Assembly: GCA_002317115.1 (NCBI GenBank)
Contig: DCIP01000197.1
Location: forward strand, 1 to 11,157
Source: Candidatus Scybalocola fimicaballi
GTDB lineage: Bacteria; Bacteroidota; Bacteroidia; Bacteroidales; Paludibacteraceae
Length of the DNA: 11,157 nt
Reading direction: 5' to 3'
Of the stretch, positions 1 through 6,661 are shown piece after piece (position 1 is the first letter of the stretch; each line of letters opens with the position of its first letter). The position numbers and the translations under genes were made by a program. The notes below the pieces were generated by a model, which searched no databases, was not told where the DNA came from, and saw nothing but the letters and a program-made list of their open reading frames with translations.

Positions 1-1266
1 ATCGTCTTTGTTGAGCTTGGAATGTATGGCAGTTGGGGTGAGATGCATTCAAGCACAAATGGCACGAATGCGAATATTGCGGAGGCTTTGCAGACGTTGC
101 TCGTAGCCACTCCACCGGAAATAAAGATCGGTGTGCGACGCCCAGATATCGTGGCTCAGTGGCTTAAAGTCAACGATGGAAACGACTATTCCGGATTTGA
201 TATTGATTCCGACAGATTCAAACAAGCGTTGGAAGAGAAAGGAGACACAATCTATCGTGTCGGCATGTATAACGACGGATATTTAGGTTCGAGCAGTGAT
301 CTTGGTACAGTCGGTATGGGAGCATCGGGCCATCAGATGACACGTGAGATGATGGTGAAGTGGCTGGAGAAGTATTCGCAGCAAACTCCATACGGTGGAG
401 AGTTGGTGGCAAACTATAATGGTGATAATCCGATCAATACGCCAGAATATTTGTCTGTTGAGGGATTCCGCACCCACACATCCTATCTCAATTACGAATG
501 GCATCAGCCAACTATATTGGGTTGGAAAGAGATGGTTTTTAAAAACGTTGACGTTAACGATAACGTTGACGAATATAACGGTTGTGACGGCTATACCTAC
601 GTCGCCAACCATCTTGGCTACAGGTTTGTTCTGCGCAACTCTACCCTTCCCGATTCCGTCGCTCCAAGCAAAGATATTCCGATCAATTTGACGATTGAGA
701 ACGTCGGGTTCGGAAATCTTACCAAAGCCAAGAAAGTCTCTTTCGTATTAGTAGGAGAAAACGAGATTTATGAAATTGAGCCAAATAACGGCATAAATCC
801 ACGCGATTGGGAATCTCGGAAGTCTGCAGCACTCCAAACATCAATAACGTTGTCAAACGGCGTTGAAATGGGCAATTATCAATTATATCTTCGTATTTCT
901 GAACTTGGAAATCTTGCCACCGACAACAACCTCTACTGCATACAGTTTGGCAATCCGTCGTCGCAATATGATTCCAAACTTGGAGCCAATCTGATTGGAA
1001 ATATTGTAGTGTCGGAAAATGCGTCCGAAACGACTGATTATCCGGCAGAACCGTCGTGCTATATGAAAGGAAACATATTACACGTTCCGAATTGCGATGA
1101 ACTGACAATCCATTCCGTCGACGGCAAATTGATTTTGATAAAGAGAGATTTGTCAGAATTAAAGAATACAATCAATTTAAGCAAATTGAAAGAGAATATA
1201 TTGATTATCAGAATTAAGAGGAAAGGCAATATTGAACATAATAAAATAGTTAAATATTTGGAGTAG
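1..1266 (+). CDS. DUF4874/DUF4832-type secreted protein, 3' part, with C-terminal T9SS-like sorting tail (5'-truncated)
   Basis: The frame is open from base 1, so the gene starts before the window; 421 codons are present, and the first ATG at base 22 is internal. Numbering from base 1, the segment GMYGSWGEMH (7-16) resembles the GxWGE motif at the DUF4874/DUF4832 boundary, and HLGYR (204-208) with a following ENVGFGN stretch is typical of DUF4832. These families are found in secreted bacterial proteins with a TIM-barrel-like part and a beta-sandwich; a carbohydrate role is suspected but unproven. The last ~65 residues (from about 357) contain a HSVDGKLI strand, an LSKLKENILIIRI segment and a KIVKYLE end, which is the pattern of a type A sorting domain for the type IX secretion system. 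Inference: an outer-membrane-translocated, surface or secreted protein. The N-terminal signal peptide would lie outside the window. The family call is from motif memory only. Confidence 0.72.
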   Translation: MVFVELGMYGSWGEMHSSTNGTNANIAEALQTLLVATPPEIKIGVRRPDIVAQWLKVNDGNDYSGFDIDSDRFKQALEEKGDTIYRVGMYNDGYLGSSSDLGTVGMGASGHQMTREMMVKWLEKYSQQTPYGGELVANYNGDNPINTPEYLSVEGFRTHTSYLNYEWHQPTILGWKEMVFKNVDVNDNVDEYNGCDGYTYVANHLGYRFVLRNSTLPDSVAPSKDIPINLTIENVGFGNLTKAKKVSFVLVGENEIYEIEPNNGINPRDWESRKSAALQTSITLSNGVEMGNYQLYLRISELGNLATDNNLYCIQFGNPSSQYDSKLGANLIGNIVVSENASETTDYPAEPSCYMKGNILHVPNCDELTIHSVDGKLILIKRDLSELKNTINLSKLKENILIIRIKRKGNIEHNKIVKYLE

Positions 1267-1297
1267 TCGCAAATGAGGATTATATTCTATGACTACT
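1262..1297 (+). terminator. Weak hairpin overlapping the stop codon of the DUF4832-type gene
   Basis: AGTAGTC (1262-1268) is the exact reverse complement of GACTACT (1291-1297), with a 22-nt loop. It overlaps the TAG stop at 1264-1266. The long loop and the lack of a downstream T run make this a poor intrinsic terminator, but it is the only inverted repeat I see at this gene end. Confidence 0.2.
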
Positions 1298-1355
1298 AAC
1301 CATACACCCTAATAAAATTATAACTAAAAAACCATATCGTATTATTTAATTTTAT

Positions 1356-1363
1356 TAATTTTG
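1356..1363 (+). promoter_or_regulatory. Candidate -7 element for the antitoxin-PIN cassette
   Basis: TAATTTTG matches the Bacteroidota -7 consensus TAnnTTTG and lies 37 bp before the ATG at 1401, which would give a 5' leader of about 30 nt. I find no TTTG at the expected -33 position, so this rests on one half of the promoter. The surrounding 1300-1400 stretch is very AT-rich, so chance matches are likely. Confidence 0.35.
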
Positions 1364-1400
1364 CAAATACGATTGAGTAACATTAAATGAAACTAACTTT

Positions 1401-1694
1401 ATGAGTAACAAACAAGGATTGGCAGAGGATAAATCACAATTGATTGAAGAACCATCTTTTATATACGAAACTAAGGCTTCAAAAGCAATTTCCACATATC
1501 AGATGCAAATATTGGAATGTATTGCTAATGTAAAAGATGAAGAAGAAATGAAAGATATCAGAAATCTAATTGCTGAATATTTTTCAAATAAAGCGTTGGA
1601 CGCCATTGATAAATTATGTGACGAAGGAAAATTGTCAACAGATGATATTGAATCCTGGAATAAAAAACATTACAGAACGCCATACAAATATTGA
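1401..1694 (+). CDS. Small putative antitoxin preceding a PIN-domain toxin
   Basis: A 97-residue soluble protein without signal peptide or membrane segment. Its N-terminal 30 residues are polar; the middle and C-terminal parts look helical and charged (CIANVKDEEEMKDIRNLIAEYF, abbreviated here to its flanks: C38 region to F61), followed by a NKALDAIDKLCDEGKLS stretch and a basic, tyrosine-rich end (KKHYRTPYKY). The stop codon lies 3 nt before the ATG of the PIN gene, so the two are almost certainly co-transcribed. Small proteins directly upstream of COG1569-type PIN proteins are usually the cognate antitoxin, which binds the nuclease and often its own promoter. That function is inferred from position and size; I see no recognisable DNA-binding fold such as a ribbon-helix-helix or AbrB domain. 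The gene is more AT-rich than the pyr genes, as is common for mobile toxin-antitoxin cassettes. Confidence 0.7.
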   Translation: MSNKQGLAEDKSQLIEEPSFIYETKASKAISTYQMQILECIANVKDEEEMKDIRNLIAEYFSNKALDAIDKLCDEGKLSTDDIESWNKKHYRTPYKY

Positions 1695-1697
1695 CAT

Positions 1698-2114
1698 ATG
1701 GAAAACATTGTATTGGATACCAATTGTTTAGTCTCGTCATTGAAAAGATCCAGTATTTATTTTCCTATTTGGCGTGATTTCATTTTAGGTAAATATTGTT
1801 TATGTTTTACAGATGATATTCTACATGAATACCAAGAAATCATTGAAAAACTGACAGAATCTCCATCTATAGCACACAACATCATAGATGCAATCTTAAA
1901 TAGAAGTAACATACGTCATATTGAAGTTTTTTATCATTTTGAACTAATCACTGCAGACAATGATGATAATAAATTCGTAGACTGTGCGATAAAAGCGAAT
2001 GCAAAATTCATAGTGTCAAACGACAAACATTTTGATGTACTTAAAACCATTCCTTTTCCACAAGTAAATGTAATCGATATAGACAGGTTTCTTGAAGAAT
2101 TAAAAAGATACTAA
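1698..2114 (+). CDS. PIN-domain ribonuclease, putative toxin of a toxin-antitoxin pair (COG1569/TIGR00305-like)
   Basis: A 138-residue single-domain protein, the usual length of a PIN toxin. The metal-binding acidic residues of the fold can be placed in order: D7 in the opening strand IVLDTNCLVS, E44 in LHEYQEI, D90 and D95 in ADNDDNKFVDCA, and D109 in IVSNDKHF. The D-D-N-K-F and S-N-D-K-H-F arrangement is characteristic of the 'putative toxin component, PIN family' group. PIN proteins of this type cleave RNA in a Mg/Mn-dependent way, often tRNA or mRNA, and are neutralised by a partner protein; the RNA target here is unknown. It follows the 97-residue gene at 1401 by 3 nt with no evident Shine-Dalgarno site. 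All catalytic acids are present, so it appears intact. Confidence 0.87.
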   Translation: MENIVLDTNCLVSSLKRSSIYFPIWRDFILGKYCLCFTDDILHEYQEIIEKLTESPSIAHNIIDAILNRSNIRHIEVFYHFELITADNDDNKFVDCAIKANAKFIVSNDKHFDVLKTIPFPQVNVIDIDRFLEELKRY

Positions 2115-2130
2115 AATATACAAAAACAAG

Positions 2131-2164
2131 GGGCAGGTACAAACTAAAAAAAGGGCAGGTACAA
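2131..2164. repeat. 12-bp direct repeat duplicating one arm of the adjacent terminator
   Basis: GGGCAGGTACAA occurs at 2131-2142 and again at 2153-2164, a 22-bp period. The second copy is one arm of the hairpin at 2151-2175; the first could pair with the same opposite arm (2166-2173), giving an alternative, longer-looped hairpin. Confidence 0.8.
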
Positions 2165-2175
2165 GACCTGCCCTT
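2141..2175 (-). terminator. Intrinsic terminator of the pyrK-pyrD operon
   Basis: A perfect 10-bp stem, AAGGGCAGGT (2151-2160) with ACCTGCCCTT (2166-2175), encloses a 5-nt loop. Read on the minus strand the stem is followed by a T-rich run (complement of the A-rich 2141-2150). It begins 26 nt after the stop of the gene ending at 2201. There is no T run on the plus-strand side, so it serves the minus-strand operon rather than the PIN gene. Confidence 0.85.
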
Positions 2176-2200
2176 ACATACATTATGGATTAAACCATGT

Positions 2201-2743
2201 TTATTGTCTATTCTCTACCTTAACCCAGTCGTTCTTCTCATGTTCAAAATCCTCGAACGACGGTTTGATCTTCATTCCTTTGTTGGAAGCCAAACTGCTG
2301 ACTGCCGCAAACAAAGCGTCTTTGTTCTTGCCATCATAGTATTTTGCCAAGTCGACATCGAGTTTGGCAATCATCTGACTATCAGAAACAGAAAGTATCT
2401 TTAACGGTTGAGAAATCTTAAGTTGTGGAAACTCAATTTCTGCGTCCACACTTTTCAATCCATCCAACTTTAGATTTGAGCAAAGTTGTATTTCGCAACT
2501 TAGTTTCAAATCTCCGTTCTGCAAACGGTTGGTTAGCAATGAACTCTGTGCATCTGAAAATGAGAATCTGTCGCTCTCAATATTCATCAGGCGGACATCA
2601 CAAATTGAATTCAAATACCAGTTTCTCTCCTGCTGCAGTTCCTCCACAGGATCTTCTACATTATTGGAAAACAAATCTCCGACAAAGAAGATCGCTACAA
2701 AGACACCTAACAGAATAGGAATGGTAAAAGTGATTTTTCTCAT
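2201..2743 (-). CDS. Membrane-anchored protein of unknown function, third gene of the pyr operon
   Basis: A 180-residue protein I do not recognise. Residues about 4-23 (ITFTIPILLGVFVAIFFVGD) form one hydrophobic segment after a short basic start, and with no clear cleavage site this reads as a signal anchor. The remaining ~155 residues are soluble and would face the periplasm. They hold a heptad-like acidic stretch (VEELQQERNWYLNSI) and then alternating strands (LKLSCEIQLCSNLKLDGLKSV; FPQLKISQPLKI), suggesting a small beta-rich domain. The start is 12 nt after the pyrD stop, and the strong terminator follows it, so it is very likely transcribed with pyrK-pyrD. Nothing in the sequence links it to pyrimidine synthesis, and operon membership may be only positional. 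Confidence 0.75.
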   Translation of the reverse strand: MRKITFTIPILLGVFVAIFFVGDLFSNNVEDPVEELQQERNWYLNSICDVRLMNIESDRFSFSDAQSSLLTNRLQNGDLKLSCEIQLCSNLKLDGLKSVDAEIEFPQLKISQPLKILSVSDSQMIAKLDVDLAKYYDGKNKDALFAAVSSLASNKGMKIKPSFEDFEHEKNDWVKVENRQ

Positions 2744-2755
2744 CTTTCAAACAAT

Positions 2756-3667
2756 TTATACCTCCAACTGACCGATGATATCTGTGATCGACTTAAAGTT
2801 ATGGCGATCAAGATACTCATTAATTCCATCGACCACCTTAACTGTTGTCTCTGGATCGATGAAGTTTGCTGTTCCGATCTCAATTGCAGTGGCACCAGCC
2901 AAGAAGAACTCGATAGCGTCAGTAGCGTTCATGATACCTCCCAAACCAACGATTGGAATGTTTACCGCCTTTGACACCTGCCATACGCAACGCAAAGCCA
3001 CTGGCTTAACACATGGTCCGCTCAATCCTCCAGTCACCATGCTCAACAATGGTTTTCTACGCTCAGCGTCGATTGCCATTCCCATCAAAGTGTTGATAAG
3101 CGAAACAGAGTCAGCGCCTGCAGCCTCAGCAGCCTTAGCGATATCTGTGATAGATGTCACGTTTGGAGAAAGCTTTACAATCAAAGTCTTATTGTAAGCT
3201 TTTCTTACAGCCGACACAACCTGCTCAACTCCCTGAGTGGTTGTACCGAATGCCATACCTCCCTGCTTAACATTAGGGCAAGAGATATTCAACTCGATTG
3301 CCTGCACCTTGTCCATTGTGCCGATGATCTCAGCAGCCTCAGCGTAGTCGTCGACTGTGCTTCCTGACAAGTTTACGATCAAGCAAGAGTCAACATCCTT
3401 GATATTAGGATAGATATGATCCTTCAAATAGTGGACACCCTTGTTCTGCAAACCTACACAGTTCAACATTCCTGAAGGAGTCTCTGCCATACGTGGGTAT
3501 GGATTACCCTCACGTGGATTCAACGTTGTGCCCTTTATGATATAGCCGCCAAGACGCGACAAATCGATGAATTCTGAAAATTCTGTGCCGTAACCAAAAG
3601 TACCAGATGCAGTCAACACTGGATTCTTTAGTGTAAGACCGGCTATTTTAGTTTCTAATTTTGCCAT
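2756..3667 (-). CDS. pyrD: Dihydroorotate dehydrogenase, class 1B catalytic subunit
   Basis: A 303-residue FMN-binding TIM barrel that oxidises dihydroorotate to orotate, the fourth step of de novo pyrimidine synthesis, in the cytosol. Visible signatures: K45 in [10 protein letters not shown], the substrate motif [11 protein letters not shown] (67-77), the catalytic cysteine C130 in [10 protein letters not shown] (cysteine as base marks class 1, as opposed to serine in class 2), K165 in VKLSPNV, the GGLSG loop near 213-217, and the phosphate-binding GLGGI (241-245) and IGTANF (264-269) segments. The length matches PyrDB. Its start overlaps the end of the gene upstream by 13 bp, and that gene encodes PyrK, the electron-transfer subunit, so the holoenzyme should be the NAD-dependent heterotetramer. 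No anomaly seen. Confidence 0.97.
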   Translation of the reverse strand: MAKLETKIAGLTLKNPVLTASGTFGYGTEFSEFIDLSRLGGYIIKGTTLNPREGNPYPRMAETPSGMLNCVGLQNKGVHYLKDHIYPNIKDVDSCLIVNLSGSTVDDYAEAAEIIGTMDKVQAIELNISCPNVKQGGMAFGTTTQGVEQVVSAVRKAYNKTLIVKLSPNVTSITDIAKAAEAAGADSVSLINTLMGMAIDAERRKPLLSMVTGGLSGPCVKPVALRCVWQVSKAVNIPIVGLGGIMNATDAIEFFLAGATAIEIGTANFIDPETTVKVVDGINEYLDRHNFKSITDIIGQLEV

Positions 3668-4434
3668 GGTAGTTCGTTGATATTAAATACTGGTCCTTCT
3701 GAACAAACACATCTGTTATGTCCTTGCTTATCTTCAGTCACACAACACAAGCAAGCGCCAAGTCCACATGCCATCTTATTCTCAAGAGAGACGTAGCACT
3801 CGATATTCTTTGCGTATGCATATTTTGCGACAGCCTTCATCATTGGTGTTGGTCCGCAAACGAAGATCTCGTCAAACTGCTCCTTCTCAAGAATTGAGTG
3901 GTTTGTGACAAAACCCTTCTCCCCTACACTTCCGTCTTCAGTTGTTAGGTAAAGAGAACCAAACTGTTTGAATGAATCCTCAAGCATCACACCACCAGCG
4001 TTGCGCGCACCAAGCAAGAACGACACCTGATGGCCGGCAGCCTTAAGTCTGTCGCCAAGATATAGAAGTGGAGCGATTCCCACACCACCACCTACTAACA
4101 AGCACTTGGCACCAGCCTTAGTCGGCATAGGGAAACCGTTTCCAAGAGGAAGCAAAACACTTACCTCGTCGCCTACAGAAAGAGTAGCCATCTTGCGTGT
4201 ACCGTCGCCAACAAGAGCGACAAGCAAATCAAGACGCTGCTTTGCATAATCTACGAAGTGAACTGAGATAGGACGACGCAAGAATACAGTCGGAGCATTG
4301 TCAACCTTGACCTCCACAAACTGTCCTGCCTTTATCTCCGGCATATCACCATTAGGAGCAACCAAACTCAATAGGATGTGCTGCTCTGTGATCTTCTTTA
4401 AATTCTCAACCTTGAGATTTAACTGTTTTTTCAT
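3655..4434 (-). CDS. pyrK: Dihydroorotate dehydrogenase B, electron-transfer subunit (FAD/[2Fe-2S])
   Basis: A 259-residue ferredoxin-reductase-type protein that passes electrons from PyrD's FMN via a [2Fe-2S] cluster and FAD to NAD+. Numbered from the ATG at 4434: the FAD-binding RRPIS (53-57) and GDGTR (76-80), the nucleotide-binding [11 protein letters not shown] (113-123), the CGP motif (193-195), and a C-terminal cluster motif with C223, C228, C231 and C244, the last just before the family's typical GPVF. The frame is open further upstream to an ATG at 4509, but that would add 25 hydrophobic residues absent from the family, and it lies inside the GH5 terminator and upstream of the proposed promoter at 4454-4461. 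The start at 4434 is therefore strongly preferred. It overlaps pyrD by 13 bp, implying translational coupling. Confidence 0.96.
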   Translation of the reverse strand: MKKQLNLKVENLKKITEQHILLSLVAPNGDMPEIKAGQFVEVKVDNAPTVFLRRPISVHFVDYAKQRLDLLVALVGDGTRKMATLSVGDEVSVLLPLGNGFPMPTKAGAKCLLVGGGVGIAPLLYLGDRLKAAGHQVSFLLGARNAGGVMLEDSFKQFGSLYLTTEDGSVGEKGFVTNHSILEKEQFDEIFVCGPTPMMKAVAKYAYAKNIECYVSLENKMACGLGACLCCVTEDKQGHNRCVCSEGPVFNINELPWQN

Positions 4435-4453
4435 TACAAGGATAAATTTTGTG

Positions 4454-4488
4454 CAAAAATAACCAAAAATGGGAAGAAACACAACAAA
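4454..4488 (-). promoter_or_regulatory. Promoter of the pyrK-pyrD operon
   Basis: On the minus strand TATTTTTG (4454-4461) matches TAnnTTTG. A TTTG (4485-4488) lies 23 bp upstream, with a TTG at 4482-4484 spaced 20 bp, near the usual -33 position. Transcription would begin around 4447, about a dozen bases before the ATG at 4434, and after the upstream GH5 terminator. Confidence 0.6.
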
Positions 4489-4516
4489 AAAAGGAGGATA
4501 CTCCCGCATCCCCCTT
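4486..4516 (-). terminator. Intrinsic terminator of the GH5 gene
   Basis: On the minus strand AAGGGGGAT (complement of 4508-4516) pairs with ATCCTCCTT (complement of 4491-4499): nine base pairs including one G-U, 8-nt loop, followed immediately by a run of T (complement of 4486-4490). It starts 18 nt after the GH5 stop and separates GH5 from the pyr operon. Confidence 0.85.
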
Positions 4517-4534
4517 CTCTAACACATAAATAAT

Positions 4535-6481
4535 TTATTTATATACTCTAAACTCTTTCAAAATTTCAATGTCGCCATTCGTGTAGACGGTGCGAACAAT
4601 ATTCACTCCTTCAAATGGCTGACTGCTTACGATTCCAAGCGGAGAAAGATATTCTACCTTTGCTACCGTTCTGTCTACGGCAACCTCAGTGACATCAGTA
4701 GGATCTTTCATCACAAGTTCAATTGACTTGATCTGAACGCCGTCTCCTCCACCAAGTGTCCAAAAACCAGCGATGTAAATGTGCGACGGATTAAGTTTCT
4801 CCCCACTATCTCCCTTCATACACTCACTCAACTTGATCTCTCCTACCGTCGCATTATTCTTGAAATCAAATGCGTATGGTGTAGACCAATAACTGCTTTC
4901 ATCAAACAATCTGAATGATGCCGCTTTATCACATGGTTTTGCCAATGTGACGATGATCTTGTCGTATCCACTCAAATCGATTGGCTGATCATACTTCCAA
5001 CCTCCGAATCCATACTGACCTGTGATCAATGTCTGTGTCTTATAGTTATAAGAGCCTGTCTCCCAAATGCTTGGATTGAAGCACCCCCTCGTCAACGGGA
5101 AGAATCCCTGACAGTCAACAGGCTCTTCTGGCTCTTCAGGAATCATATTAGCTTCGCAGAATTTCGGGTAATTGACCTTGGCATACTGAGCGTACCAATC
5201 CCAACATGCCTTTCCACACGCGTCTTCTGCATCCTGTTTGCCATAGAAAGCATAGCGAATCTCGCCTGTGCTCAAATAGTGAGCGACGTCGATATAATCA
5301 TCTGCTCCTGTCAAAGTTAGCGAAAGATTATACTTGTCCATCACAGCCTTGAAATAGCTTCCCCACTTGCTTGTCCTACCAGTCGCCCATGTTCCAAGAT
5401 TCACTGATTTCAAAGAACCGTCGAAATTCGTCTCTCCAGTATAATGGCCAGGACTCCAGTCGCACTCTGTCACGACAATAGGATAATTGTCGACGACGGG
5501 AACCTGATCGTGGAAATTCTTAATGAAGCTCTGTGCTGAACCATTTTCATCGGAATTTCCGTACCATCCAGAGTAGACGTGGCAAGCGAATCCAAGATTA
5601 TTCTCAGGATCGTTCAACGGATACTTCACATAACCTCTATATTCAGACTGATATCCTGTACCAGAACTCCATACGATACCCTTGAATCCATTTCTACGGA
5701 TGACATCAAGCACAGGCTGGAAGAAGTCTCTTAGAGCCCAACCATTTTTCAACTCTCCTGTCCAAGTAACCTCGTACTTACCGCCGTTTTTATCGTACAA
5801 AACGACTGGTTCATTAGCAAGCTCAAGAGAAATGACTCCCGAATATTTCTTTATTGAATCGTTCGACGATACGATATCCCAAACAGTCTTAAGATACTCA
5901 TTATAAGCATCACCCACCTTGATATCGTGAGGGCAAACTCCAGGCGGACGCATAATCACATACATACCATGCTTGATAGCCTCCTTTGCCAACGGGAAGT
6001 AAAGATTCTCAAGGAAATACTTCATACGCTCGGCAGAGAAACGGCTGATATTCTGTTCACCACCCTCGCCTACTAGCTCCTTATTCTTATCGTTAGTCCA
6101 GCAAGGATCCATGTGAAGACGGAAGACGTTACAATAGACGCCCTTGTCTTGAGATCCAAGAGCAGTGTATAGTTTCTTAAAATATCCGGTCACATTAGGA
6201 ATAGCCGTAGGGTCATCATACTCCGTACCCCAATGGAAATCCCAATATTTGAAATTACCGTTGAAATAGGCGTTTGGAGTATCCATCACACCGTGTAGCA
6301 CCACCTGGTTGCCACAATCATCCACAAGTTTATTACCTTCGACGTGGATAGGAGGAGTCTGACCGAAACCTTCAGTACGACCATTCAAGCAAGTAGTCTG
6401 AGCAGATGCAGAGACAAAAGCACCAGCAGTCAAAGCAGCCGACAACAGACATTTCTTATAAAAGTTGTAAGTATGTTTCAT
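4535..6481 (-). CDS. Secreted glycoside hydrolase family 5 enzyme with C-terminal CBM-like domain and sorting-like tail
   Basis: A 648-residue modular enzyme. Residues 1-28 are a classical signal peptide (basic MKHTYNFYKK, hydrophobic core, cleavage near SASA-QTT). Residues ~45-440 form a GH5-type (beta/alpha)8 barrel: FRLHMDPCW (120-128), the acid/base E224 in LELANEP, H301 in CHVYSGW, and the proposed nucleophile E339 in VVTECDW; both catalytic glutamates are present. A short acidic-proline linker (EEPEEPVDCQG, 449-459) leads to a ~135-residue beta-rich module (to about 592) with WETGSY, DLSGYDKIIVTL and a closing IKSIELVM strand, typical of carbohydrate-binding or accessory beta-sandwiches. 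The last ~45 residues (VEYLSPLG, GVNIVRTVYTNGD, FRVYK) resemble short Bacteroidales C-terminal export tails. Known GH5 enzymes hydrolyse beta-linked glucans, mannans or xylans; the substrate and subfamily cannot be told here. No susC/susD genes are adjacent, so this is not an obvious PUL member. Confidence 0.88.
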   Translation of the reverse strand: MKHTYNFYKKCLLSAALTAGAFVSASAQTTCLNGRTEGFGQTPPIHVEGNKLVDDCGNQVVLHGVMDTPNAYFNGNFKYWDFHWGTEYDDPTAIPNVTGYFKKLYTALGSQDKGVYCNVFRLHMDPCWTNDKNKELVGEGGEQNISRFSAERMKYFLENLYFPLAKEAIKHGMYVIMRPPGVCPHDIKVGDAYNEYLKTVWDIVSSNDSIKKYSGVISLELANEPVVLYDKNGGKYEVTWTGELKNGWALRDFFQPVLDVIRRNGFKGIVWSSGTGYQSEYRGYVKYPLNDPENNLGFACHVYSGWYGNSDENGSAQSFIKNFHDQVPVVDNYPIVVTECDWSPGHYTGETNFDGSLKSVNLGTWATGRTSKWGSYFKAVMDKYNLSLTLTGADDYIDVAHYLSTGEIRYAFYGKQDAEDACGKACWDWYAQYAKVNYPKFCEANMIPEEPEEPVDCQGFFPLTRGCFNPSIWETGSYNYKTQTLITGQYGFGGWKYDQPIDLSGYDKIIVTLAKPCDKAASFRLFDESSYWSTPYAFDFKNNATVGEIKLSECMKGDSGEKLNPSHIYIAGFWTLGGGDGVQIKSIELVMKDPTDVTEVAVDRTVAKVEYLSPLGIVSSQPFEGVNIVRTVYTNGDIEILKEFRVYK

Positions 6482-6536
6482 GATAATGAGCTTTAATCCG
6501 TTATTACTACGGGATCCTCATATTAAATCCGTATCG

Positions 6537-6544
6537 CAAACATA
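6537..6544 (-). promoter_or_regulatory. Candidate -7 element of the GH5 promoter
   Basis: The minus strand reads TATGTTTG here, matching TAnnTTTG, 55 bp before the GH5 ATG, implying a 5' leader of about 50 nt. There is no good TTTG at the -33 spacing. The rest of 6482-6661 shows no strong hairpin, so I cannot point to a terminator for the upstream ATPase gene. Confidence 0.45.
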
Positions 6545-6661
6545 GCAAATTAATCATACTATTGTACCGCTGAAAAGGCATAAAAAGCCGTAAAACATCT
6601 TTTGTAACGCATAAATGGTATTTTTGGCAATGTATGGGAAGGGCTATTCCGCATTCCTCAT

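Noticed and set aside
544..571. Direct repeat AACGTTGACG with an 18-bp period
   Set aside because: It lies inside the coding frame of the DUF4832-type gene and encodes a short repetitive Asn/Val/Asp stretch; no sign of a separate function.
719..1171. 150-codon open frame on the minus strand
   Set aside because: It is antisense to the DUF4832-type gene, has no family-like motifs and an unnatural composition rich in Ser, Arg and Cys; a shadow frame.
2775..3197. 140-codon open frame on the plus strand
   Set aside because: It lies fully opposite pyrD, a clear real gene, and its protein is low in complexity; a shadow frame.
3655..4509. PyrK with a 25-residue hydrophobic N-terminal extension (membrane anchor)
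   Set aside because: The extension is encoded by the upstream terminator and promoter; PyrK is a soluble partner of PyrD, and the ATG at 4434 fits the family.
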